Part shown: in pieces, positions 8,068 to 14,171 of the stretch
How positions within the stretch are numbered: the first letter of the stretch is position 1
Layout: each line of letters starts with the position of its first letter
Source: Bathymodiolus brooksi thiotrophic gill symbiont
GTDB taxonomy: Bacteria; Pseudomonadota; Gammaproteobacteria; PS1; Pseudothioglobaceae
Direction: 5' to 3'
Length of the DNA stretch: 14,198 nucleotides
Assembly (NCBI RefSeq): GCF_903642095.1
Contig: NZ_CAHJWD020000320.1
Span: 1-14,198, forward strand
The notes under the pieces: model-generated
Databases searched by the model: none
The model's input: the letters and a program-made list of their open reading frames with translations, nothing else
Told to the model about the DNA's origin: nothing
Program-made: the position numbers and the translations under genes

Positions 8068-8551
8068 TGTTTTTAGTAGTTAAAGTTTCGTTATTGGTTG
8101 ATTGTGTTTCATCTACAATAGGGTCTAAATTCTCTTCTTGTTCTTTTTGTTTTTCTTCTAAAATTTCTTCCTCTGCCTTTTTCTTTTCGCGTTCAATTTG
8201 TTGTTTTAATTCGTGTGGGATAATGTCGCCTAACAGTTCAAATGTGGTGTAATTTTCATCATAATCATTTAAACCATCTAAAATATTAATTGAAGGGGAT
8301 AGAAATAATTTACGCAACGCTTTCTTTTTTAAAATTTCACTGACCTTACTAGACATAAACATTGAATAATCAGATTCTTCATTTAAAGTGTCAATATCAG
8401 GCATATCAGCATCAGTTAAACTATTGATAGACTCAGTCGAAATTTCTTGTTGTTGATCTAATTTCGTGTATTCATCTTTTAATGATTCAGTCTTTACAGC
8501 TTGTTTGCGTTCATCAAACTGTACAAAAATACTTTTTTCTAGCTTACTCAT
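8024..8551 (-). CDS. DUF3306-family protein of the formate dehydrogenase locus
   Basis: A soluble, highly charged protein of about 175 residues. The middle part (MPDIDTLNEESDYSMFM, then KKKALRKLFLSP and DGLNDYDENY) matches the DUF3306 pattern of an acidic linker followed by a Leu/Arg-rich helix and a short Asp/Tyr motif. The C-terminal third is a Glu/Lys-rich probable coiled coil (HELKQQIEREKKKAEEEI) ending in a disordered Asn/Thr tail. I prefer the ATG at 8551, which sits 8 bases from the stop of the preceding DUF3305 gene in an ATGAGTAA overlap. A GTG at 8557 would add two residues. The function is unknown; members occur next to DUF3305 and ferredoxin genes in FDH loci. No enzyme motif is seen, so a scaffold or assembly role is only a guess. 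Confidence 0.8.
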   Translation of the reverse strand: MSKLEKSIFVQFDERKQAVKTESLKDEYTKLDQQQEISTESINSLTDADMPDIDTLNEESDYSMFMSSKVSEILKKKALRKLFLSPSINILDGLNDYDENYTTFELLGDIIPHELKQQIEREKKKAEEEILEEKQKEQEENLDPIVDETQSTNNETLTTKNNDSKHKQSSETASN

Positions 8552-9068
8552 AAACACTCATCTTTTGATAATGCTCACCCGCTGTGCCTTTAACCAATTT
8601 ACGCTTTTTACGCTTTTCTGGTTTGTAATTTTCTAGCACAAAGCGTTCTATGGTTTGGTAAATTTGAATATCAATTGCCATAGCATATACCGTTTCATCA
8701 GTTTCCATATAAATCGCTGCTTCGTCATAACTAAGTGTTACTAAAAAAGGATTTGGGCGATTGTCGTCATCTTCACGGCACACAACAAAGATACTTGCAT
8801 TATCCGAAACAAGGTTTTGATAATAACTGTCTAATTCGTCACGCACCAATTCTAGAATAAAACCATCATACTGATAAATGGGCTCATTATTGATATTACT
8901 AATTAGGGTTATCTCGTTTGTTTGCTCTACATTTTCCTTGGTCGGAATCACACCAATAGCCTGCCATTTTTCTGTTATCCATGGATTATCTATTTTGAAG
9001 CGTTGTAATAATACCGCCACATGCAAGGTAATGTTGTTACTACCAGATTTTAAGAACACTCCTTCCAT
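8544..9068 (-). CDS. DUF3305-family protein of the formate dehydrogenase locus
   Basis: This 174-residue soluble protein is the first gene of the minus-strand block. The recognisable DUF3305 features are VAVLLQRFKIDNPWITEKW near residues 18-36, PFLVTLSYDEAAIYM near 107-121, and IYQTIERFVLENYKPEKRKKRK near 136-157, ending in a strongly basic cluster. Members are found beside DUF3306 proteins and ferredoxins near formate dehydrogenase genes; the activity is not known. The ATG at 9068 has no upstream Shine-Dalgarno sequence, yet the first codons contain GGAAGGAG, so the start could be weakly translated or misassigned by a few codons. No better start is visible. It diverges from moeA across an 80-base gap. 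Confidence 0.83.
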   Translation of the reverse strand: MEGVFLKSGSNNITLHVAVLLQRFKIDNPWITEKWQAIGVIPTKENVEQTNEITLISNINNEPIYQYDGFILELVRDELDSYYQNLVSDNASIFVVCREDDDNRPNPFLVTLSYDEAAIYMETDETVYAMAIDIQIYQTIERFVLENYKPEKRKKRKLVKGTAGEHYQKMSVYE

Positions 9069-9148
9069 GATAAAAAAATAAAACCAAATAATAAAATAAT
9101 CTTAATTATAATACAAGAACTTTATATAAATAAGGGTAATTAAAAAAA
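9069..9148. promoter_or_regulatory. Divergent promoter gap between the FDH block and moeA
   Basis: This 80-base, almost pure A/T gap must hold the start signals for the DUF3305-led operon (minus strand) and moeA (plus strand). The palindrome ATTATAAT at 9105-9112 contains a perfect TATAAT on the plus strand (9107-9112) and on the minus strand (9105-9110), so one element could serve both directions. No convincing -35 box lies at the right distance on either side, and the low complexity makes chance matches likely. An AAGGG lies about 12 bases before the moeA ATG, a long spacing for a ribosome site. Confidence 0.35.
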
Positions 9149-10390
9149 ATGCAAAAAATAAACAGTTGTTTAAGTGATCAAGACACTTCCTTGACGCTCA
9201 ATCAGGCACAAGAAAAATGTTTTAGTGCAATTAAAAAAAACTTGTCTGTTGAAAAAATTGCCATTCGTTCTGCCTTCAATAGAGTCATTACACAAGATAT
9301 TATTGCACCTATTAATGTCCCTGCACACATCAATTCTGCGATGGATGGCTACGCATTGCGTAAAAAAGATATGTTAAACAACTCGTCTTTTACTGTTATC
9401 GCTACAGTTTATGCAGGTCAATACAGTGATGAAAAAATCAAAAAAAATACCTGTATCCGCATTATGACAGGTGCAGTTATTCCACAGAATACTGATATTG
9501 TGATTCCTCAAGAATTTACAACCAAGGTAGGCAAACAAATTACCGTTGATAATTATATTGGCGGCGACAATATTCGCTTTGCAGGCGAAGATTTGGCTAA
9601 AGACAGTGTGGTGTTGAAAAAAGGACGCTTGTTAAATGCTGCTGATTTAGGCTTATTAGCATCATTAGGCATTGCCGAAGTCAGTGTTTGGCGTAAACTG
9701 CGTGTTGCTTTTTTATCAACAGGCGATGAATTGCGTGGGTTAACTGAATCTTTAAAAAAAGGTGAAATTTATGACAGTAATCGTTATTCTTTGTTTGGAA
9801 TGCTACATAATTTAAATGTTGAAATATTGGATATGGGCGTGGTGAAGGACGACTATGCCACCTTAAATGCTACTTTTACACAGGCTGCACAATGTGCCGA
9901 TATAGTCATTAGCACAGGTGGTGTTTCTGTCGGGCAGGCTGATTTTGTTAAACAAGTATTAAGCGATATTGGCACGGTTAATTTTTGGAAATTAGCCATT
10001 AAACCCGGGCGACCTTTAACATTTGGAAAAATTAATGAAGCATATTTTTTTGGCTTGCCAGGCAATCCTGTAGCAACAATGATTACATTCTATCAAATTG
10101 TCCAACCATTTATTAAAAAATTAATGGGGCAAATTCAAGACATTAAGCCTTTGCTTATTAACGCTAAAAGTGAGACGGATATTTTCAAATCAAAAGGCAG
10201 AGTTGAGTTTTTGCGTGCCAAATTCAGCAATAATGACGGTGAATTAACCGTGCAAAAACTAAAAAAACAAGGCTCTGGTGTACTCAGCTCTATGAGTTAT
10301 GCCAATTGCTTGATTGTGCTTAGTGAAAACACAGGATCAATTAAGGCGGGGGAGTGGGTGAAAATACAGCCTTTTTACGCTTTAATTTGA
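9149..10390 (+). CDS. moeA: Molybdopterin molybdenumtransferase MoeA (metal insertase)
   Basis: MoeA inserts molybdenum (or tungsten) into adenylylated molybdopterin, the step before guanine nucleotide addition. The 413-residue length is normal. Motifs in order are NSAMDGYA (62-69), MTGAVIPQNTDIVIPQE (106-122), GEDLAKDSVVLKKG (146-159), STGDEL (190-195), IYDSNRY (207-213), STGGVSVGQADF (255-266), KPGRPLTFG (285-293) and GLPGNPVA (302-309), covering the cofactor and metal sites of the family. The C-terminal beta domain is complete. It is transcribed away from the FDH block and converges with mobAB, overlapping that gene's end by 16 bases, with no terminator between them. Its location beside FDH and tungstate transport genes suggests dedicated cofactor supply. 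Confidence 0.95.
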   Translation: MQKINSCLSDQDTSLTLNQAQEKCFSAIKKNLSVEKIAIRSAFNRVITQDIIAPINVPAHINSAMDGYALRKKDMLNNSSFTVIATVYAGQYSDEKIKKNTCIRIMTGAVIPQNTDIVIPQEFTTKVGKQITVDNYIGGDNIRFAGEDLAKDSVVLKKGRLLNAADLGLLASLGIAEVSVWRKLRVAFLSTGDELRGLTESLKKGEIYDSNRYSLFGMLHNLNVEILDMGVVKDDYATLNATFTQAAQCADIVISTGGVSVGQADFVKQVLSDIGTVNFWKLAIKPGRPLTFGKINEAYFFGLPGNPVATMITFYQIVQPFIKKLMGQIQDIKPLLINAKSETDIFKSKGRVEFLRAKFSNNDGELTVQKLKKQGSGVLSSMSYANCLIVLSENTGSIKAGEWVKIQPFYALI

Positions 10391-11493
10391 TGCCCCATAT
10401 AGGCCAAAATAAAATCACCAATTTGCTCAATATCGTTAATATCTAACGACACTCTATCGCACTCAATGGGAATTTCATCACCAGCAAAAGCAATCACATT
10501 AACATCATTTTCAAAAATATTAGGATGATTGAGCGCTTGTCTTTGTAGCTCTATTTTAGGGAAAATTTCGCGTTTAAACCCCTCAACCAAAATCAAATCT
10601 AATTGCTTTAAATTCAGTTGTTCAAACAATGCAAACAGTCCTAATTCTTGCTCAGTATAACGATTGATTAAGGCAAATTTATCAGCAGAGCTGATAAGCA
10701 CTTGTTCAGCACCTGCGTGGTAACATTCGTAACTGTCTTTTCCTTTGTGGTCTATTTCAAAATTATGATGTCCGTGCTTTAGATAAGCAAGGCGAATATT
10801 TTTTTGTTTTAAATATTTGATAAGTTGAATGATTAATGTGGTTTTCCCTGTGCCACTAAAAGCAGCAAAACCTAATATCGGCACATTTTTAATACGATTT
10901 ACTTGAGTTAAAGAGGCGTAATCTTGTGGCGTGTTCAGGTTAATGAAGAAATCTTGATATTGAGATAAATCGGCAATTGCCAATGTATGCTGCTGATACC
11001 ACAAATCAATTTTTCGATCACCGGTAGCTAAATAAGCCAATAAACTGCTGAGTAAATCAGTTTTTAGTAAGGCAAAAGTAGGCTGTAATCTATTACCATC
11101 ATGTGCCACACAAATTTGTGCTTTTTGTTTTGTTAGTTCGGTTTTTAGGGTGGCTAATAATTCTGCTCCAATCATCGGGCAATCACAAGGTAATACTAAC
11201 AAATAAGGTGTTTTAGCAACCTCCATAGCTTTGGCAAAGCCTGCCAAAGGGCCTTGAAAATTTGTTGTATTGTCTTCAATAATTGGGTTTTTAATAAATT
11301 TTTGATACCTTTTTCGGTTGCGATTGGCATTAATTAAAATACTATCAACTTCATTTTCAATCACTTCAATTACATATTGAATTAGTGGTTTTTGGTTGAG
11401 TTGTATTAGCCCTTTATCTTGACCATTCATACGACTAGAACGACCCCCTGCCAAAATGACTGCTGTTATTTGTTGATTGCTAATAATACTCAT
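10375..11493 (-). CDS. mobAB: MobA-MobB fusion: molybdopterin guanylyltransferase plus GTP-binding adapter
   Basis: Two normally separate proteins are joined in 372 residues. Residues 1 to about 195 are MobA, which attaches GMP to Mo/W-molybdopterin to make bis-MGD: AVILAGGRSSRM (11-22) with QDKG after it, FQGPLAG (79-85) and LPCDCPMIG (101-109) are its nucleotide and metal sites. Residues about 203-372 are MobB, a P-loop GTP-binding protein: GFAAFSGTGKTTL (208-220) is the Walker A loop, followed by the family segment with YLKHGHH (237-243), FEIDHKGKDSY (245-255) and HAGAEQVL (259-266). A short linker of about ten residues joins them. MobA-MobB fusions are known in several bacteria. The gene starts in a 4-base ATGA overlap with the stop of the ABC ATPase gene, so the two are translationally coupled. 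Confidence 0.93.
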   Translation of the reverse strand: MSIISNQQITAVILAGGRSSRMNGQDKGLIQLNQKPLIQYVIEVIENEVDSILINANRNRKRYQKFIKNPIIEDNTTNFQGPLAGFAKAMEVAKTPYLLVLPCDCPMIGAELLATLKTELTKQKAQICVAHDGNRLQPTFALLKTDLLSSLLAYLATGDRKIDLWYQQHTLAIADLSQYQDFFINLNTPQDYASLTQVNRIKNVPILGFAAFSGTGKTTLIIQLIKYLKQKNIRLAYLKHGHHNFEIDHKGKDSYECYHAGAEQVLISSADKFALINRYTEQELGLFALFEQLNLKQLDLILVEGFKREIFPKIELQRQALNHPNIFENDVNVIAFAGDEIPIECDRVSLDINDIEQIGDFILAYMGHQIKA

Positions 11494-12128
11494 AGTGATA
11501 GTTTTTGATCGACAAGTTGTAAAGTTTTGCTTATGACATTATGCGCTATTTCTTCGGTATGTGTCGTAATAACAATACTGTGCCCTTTCTCCAATAATTG
11601 CCTTAACAGTTGATAAAATTTTTGTTTAATATCTTGGTCTAAGTTTTCTGTTGGCTCATCCAGTAACCAAATTTTTGGATTTATTATTTTTGCTCTGGCA
11701 ATGGCAACACGCTGTATTTCCCCACTAGACAAGTTGTCTGGATGTTTGTCTCTCAAGTGAGTTAGGTTTGCCCAGCGTAGAACTTCTTCAACGCTATTTT
11801 GATGTTTCTTAGATTTTTTAAAGTGCAATGGATAGGTAATATTGCGTTCAACGCTACAATCAAACAAATATGCTTTACTGGCTAAATAGATGCTATCAGC
11901 AGTTAATAAGTGTCGTTTTTTTGCAGGAAAAATGCTATTCTGGTAATAAATTTCACCCATATCTGCACTCATTATCCCCGCCATTATTTTTAATAAGGTG
12001 CTTTTTCCGCTGCCATTTTTTCCTTTAATAATTAAACATTCTCCACTCATAAGATGCAATTTATCGATAGATAAAATAGGTTTATCGTATGATTTTTGAA
12101 TATTTTTAAAACAAGCAATTTCTTCCAC
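11490..12128 (-). CDS. tupC: ABC transporter ATP-binding protein, probable tungstate importer TupC
   Basis: This 212-residue single-domain ATPase has Walker A GKNGSGKST (36-44), signature LSSGE (133-137) followed by IQRVAIARA, Walker B WLLDEP (154-159, catalytic Glu158) and H-loop His190 in TTHT. It would power the TupB permease encoded across the divergent gap. The start is a GTG at 12128 with AGAAGG seven bases upstream. The Q-loop glutamine appears replaced: the segment normally reading like YVFQ..ALF reads YLASKAYLF here, with Ser84 in the glutamine position. The assignment to tungstate rests on the neighbouring tupA and tupB; the ATPase alone does not reveal its substrate. It overlaps mobAB by 4 bases. 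Confidence 0.82.
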   Translation of the reverse strand: MEEIACFKNIQKSYDKPILSIDKLHLMSGECLIIKGKNGSGKSTLLKIMAGIMSADMGEIYYQNSIFPAKKRHLLTADSIYLASKAYLFDCSVERNITYPLHFKKSKKHQNSVEEVLRWANLTHLRDKHPDNLSSGEIQRVAIARAKIINPKIWLLDEPTENLDQDIKQKFYQLLRQLLEKGHSIVITTHTEEIAHNVISKTLQLVDQKLSL

Positions 12129-12331
12129 TACCCGACCTTCTCTTATTAAAAAAAGTTAAAAAATTAAAGGGATTATATACCTAAACACAAAAAACAGCGG
12201 TAAAGACGATAAAGAATTTCTCTTAGTTCGAATTCAACCTAGATAAGGTTTCTAAAATTCACTTTGAAAAAAATCCATTGAGATTAATCAATCGGGTATT
12301 ATGACGCTAAGACTCACCTTAAAAGCTTAAT
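12129..12331. promoter_or_regulatory. Divergent intergenic region between tupC-mobAB and tupAB
   Basis: This 203-base gap carries the starts of both transcripts. On the minus strand, TATAAT at 12172-12177 (context GGTATATAAT) lies about 44 bases before the tupC GTG and is a fair -10 box, though its -35 is poor. On the plus strand, TATTAT at 12297-12302 is a possible -10 for tupA, with no well-spaced -35. An inverted repeat lies near the middle (listed separately). I saw no ModE-like palindrome and no molybdenum/tungsten cofactor riboswitch pattern. Confidence 0.4.
12236..12250. promoter_or_regulatory. Candidate operator, inverted repeat AACCT-N5-AGGTT
   Basis: AACCT at 12236-12240 and AGGTT at 12246-12250 are exact complements around AGATA. 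The site sits between the two divergent tup transcription units, where a regulator of metal uptake would be expected to bind. The 5-base arms are short, and nothing in the window encodes a matching regulator, so this is a weak candidate. Confidence 0.25.
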
Positions 12332-13138
12332 ATGTTATTTAAATATATAAAATTATTACTTGCTATATCTTTACTAACAATCCACTCAGTATCTAGCGCA
12401 TCTAACAAAATTACCATGGCAACCACAACCAGTACTGAAAATTCTGGTTTACTAGATTATTTACTACCTATGTTTGAGCAACATTATCATATTCAAGTGA
12501 AGGTAATAGCCACAGGCACTGGTAGAGCACTGAAACTAGCAGAGAAAGGTGATGTAGATATTATTATAGTACATGCACCTAGCAAAGAAAAACAATTTGT
12601 CGAATCTGGCTATGGTATTGAACGCAAAAGTTTAATGTATAACAAATTTCTAATTGTTGGGCCTAAACACAACCCAGCCAATATCGTTACTACCGATAAA
12701 ATCGGAACAATATTTAGTAAAATTGCCAGTCAAAAAATACCTTTTATTTCTCGTGCAGATAATTCAGGCACTCATATCAAAGAGCAAGATATTTGGAACA
12801 GTGCTAATCTAAAACCTCACGGGTCATGGTATAAACAAGTAGGACAAGGCATGGGGAAAACACTACAAATTACTGATGAATTAACTGCCTATACCCTTGT
12901 CGATATAGGGACTTGGTTAAAACTAAAAGATAAAACAAGTTTGATTTCTGTGTATGACAATGATTCAGAAGTTATTACATTTAACCCTTATAGCGTTATT
13001 CTGATTAATCCTGAAAAGCACCCGCACACCCATTACAAACCAGCCAAAATATTATCAAATTGGCTCACTTCTACAGCAACAAAAAAAATCATTAACCAGT
13101 ATAAAATTAATGGGCAACAACTTTTCTTTGCAAACTGA
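12332..13138 (+). CDS. tupA: Tungstate ABC transporter periplasmic binding protein TupA
   Basis: TupA captures tungstate with very high affinity in the periplasm and delivers it to TupB. The 268-residue protein has a Sec signal peptide (residues 1 to about 23, ending SVSSAS). The mature protein begins with the family hallmark MATTTSTENSGLLDYLLP (29-46), whose Thr/Ser cluster binds the oxyanion. Further matches are ATGTGRALKLAEKGDVDI (60-77), SRADNSGTH (140-148, with the Arg typical of TupA) and TDELTAYTLVDIGTW (181-195). Phosphate- or molybdate-type binding proteins are less likely because of the TTTS-start and RADNSGTH pair. The ribosome site before the ATG is weak. It overlaps tupB by one base (TGATG), so the two form a coupled operon. 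Confidence 0.9.
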   Translation: MLFKYIKLLLAISLLTIHSVSSASNKITMATTTSTENSGLLDYLLPMFEQHYHIQVKVIATGTGRALKLAEKGDVDIIIVHAPSKEKQFVESGYGIERKSLMYNKFLIVGPKHNPANIVTTDKIGTIFSKIASQKIPFISRADNSGTHIKEQDIWNSANLKPHGSWYKQVGQGMGKTLQITDELTAYTLVDIGTWLKLKDKTSLISVYDNDSEVITFNPYSVILINPEKHPHTHYKPAKILSNWLTSTATKKIINQYKINGQQLFFAN

Positions 13139-13836
13139 TGTCTGATAATTTATGGACAATGGTTTTAAATGCACTGTTCTTCCTTTTTTCTGGCGATAAG
13201 GCGCTGTGGGAAATAATTATCGTTTCATTGAGAGTTTCTTTATTTGCTATTTTAATTAGTGCGCCAATTGCCTTTTTATTGGCCTTTTTATTGTCTAATT
13301 ATCATTGGCGTTTTAAAAAAATAGCGTTGTCTATTACTCACACATTGGTCGCAGTGCCAGCAGTTGTAGTTGGTTTGGTCATTTATTTACTGCTATCTAA
13401 ATATGGCATACTGGGTGATTTACACTGGCTCTTTTCACAAAAAGCAATGATACTAGGGCAAATTTTATTGGCTTTTCCCATTATTTTAAATGTTAGCTAT
13501 AGTGGACTTAATAGCATCAGTAAACAAGCAGAAGAAACTGCTATTACCTTTGGTGCAAATCGCTGGCAAGTCGCACTTATCTTAATGTTTGAATGTCGTT
13601 TTACTTTAATCACAGCCATCACTATGGCGTTTGGTCGTATTATTGCAGAAGTAGGAAGTGCAATGATGATAGGTGGCAACATACTACACCATACTAGAAG
13701 CATCACCACAGCTATCGCTTTAGAAACCAGTAAAGGAGAGTTCAGTCAGGCTATTGCACTGGGTATCGTATTGGTTGTTTTAGCACTTACACTTAACTTT
13801 TCTATTATATTTTTTAATAAAAAAACCAATTTATAA
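13138..13836 (+). CDS. tupB: Tungstate ABC transporter permease TupB
   Basis: This is the membrane permease of the importer: 232 residues with about five hydrophobic helices near 25-51, 66-87, 103-119, 145-168 and 203-226. The cytoplasmic EAA loop that contacts the ATPase is AEETAITFGANRWQVALIL (131-149). The TupB-type tail of this region, RIIAEVGSAMMIGGN (167-181) and TRSITTAIALETSKGEF (186-202), separates it from ordinary molybdate ModB. The start codon shares its A with the tupA stop. No ATPase gene follows; the presumed partner, tupC, is encoded divergently upstream of tupA. Confidence 0.9.
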   Translation: MSDNLWTMVLNALFFLFSGDKALWEIIIVSLRVSLFAILISAPIAFLLAFLLSNYHWRFKKIALSITHTLVAVPAVVVGLVIYLLLSKYGILGDLHWLFSQKAMILGQILLAFPIILNVSYSGLNSISKQAEETAITFGANRWQVALILMFECRFTLITAITMAFGRIIAEVGSAMMIGGNILHHTRSITTAIALETSKGEFSQAIALGIVLVVLALTLNFSIIFFNKKTNL

Positions 13837-13852
13837 AAACCTCGCCCTTTGT

Positions 13853-13875
13853 CTAATAAAAGTTGCTTTTAGTAG
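13853..13875 (+). terminator. Imperfect hairpin after tupB, possible terminator
   Basis: CTAATAAAAG (13853-13862) pairs with CTTTTAGTAG (13866-13875) around a TTG loop with nine of ten pairs matched. It begins 17 bases after the tupB stop. The stem is A/T-rich, and the downstream T-run is broken (TTATTAT, then seven T's about 13 bases on), so termination would be weak. The structure is nearly symmetrical and could also act on the minus strand. Confidence 0.35.
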
Positions 13876-13965
13876 TTATTATCAGTGATTTTTTTAACAA
13901 AATTATTTAACCAGTGCCTCAGTCTCTCTAGGGCACCTCATATCAGAAATCTTACACATAACCAT

Positions 13966-13997
13966 AAAAAAACAAGGGGAATAATTTAGCCCCCCCC
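13966..13997 (-). terminator. Rho-independent terminator-like element downstream of the dsrC remnant
   Basis: Reading the minus strand, a run of eight G (13990-13997) is followed by a 10-base loop, CCCC (13976-13979), TTG, and seven T (13966-13972). Four to six base pairs (the last two G-U) plus a T-tract fit a short intrinsic terminator. It lies 37 bases past the stop of the dsrC-like frame, where the terminator of the ancestral gene could sit. The stem is short, so efficiency is uncertain. Confidence 0.42.
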
Positions 13998-14033
13998 TAC
14001 CTCTTTCTTGCTAATACTTAAGTCCACAGCTAA

Positions 14034-14171
14034 CTACTTAAAAATATAAACATCATGCATTAAATTAAGCACTAACCAATACTCATCATTCAATTCTAAA
14101 TTTTCTTTTTTAGCCAACTTGATAGTAACATCACGCTGTTTAATCAAATAGCCTTCTGCATCAAATTCAAT
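14034..14171 (-). pseudogene. Truncated DsrC/TusE-family sulfur-carrier gene remnant
   Basis: A 45-codon minus-strand frame reads IEFDAEGYLIK, then KLAKKENLELNDEYWLVLNLMHDVY, and stops at TAG (14034-14036). This aligns by eye with the N-terminal half of DsrC (compare EEGYL and NLELTEEHWDIINFLREYY in Allochromatium DsrC), with about four residues missing between EGYL and LAKKENL. The frame has no ATG: a good AGAGGT site (14178-14183) is spaced for a start at 14171, where the codon is ATT, and an in-frame TGA lies at 14190-14192. The C-terminal arm with the sulfur-carrying cysteines is absent. DsrC shuttles sulfur as a trisulfide in the Dsr pathway. This copy cannot do so and is best read as a decayed paralogue, though an unusual ATT start is not excluded. 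Confidence 0.68.

Noticed and set aside
12129..12331. Possible molybdenum/tungsten cofactor riboswitch upstream of tupA.
   Set aside because: The region is A/T-rich and lacks the conserved GC-rich helices of that riboswitch class. Only a short dyad is seen.
11490..13836. Assignment as a molybdate (ModABC) or phosphate (PstABC) transporter.
   Set aside because: The binding protein has the TTTS start and RADNSGTH segment, and the permease has the EVGSAMMIGGN and TRSITTAIALETSKGEF segments typical of TupA and TupB.
13914..13936. GTGCC/GGCAC hairpin after tupB considered as the tupAB terminator.
   Set aside because: The stem is only five pairs with a 13-base loop, and no T-tract follows on either strand.
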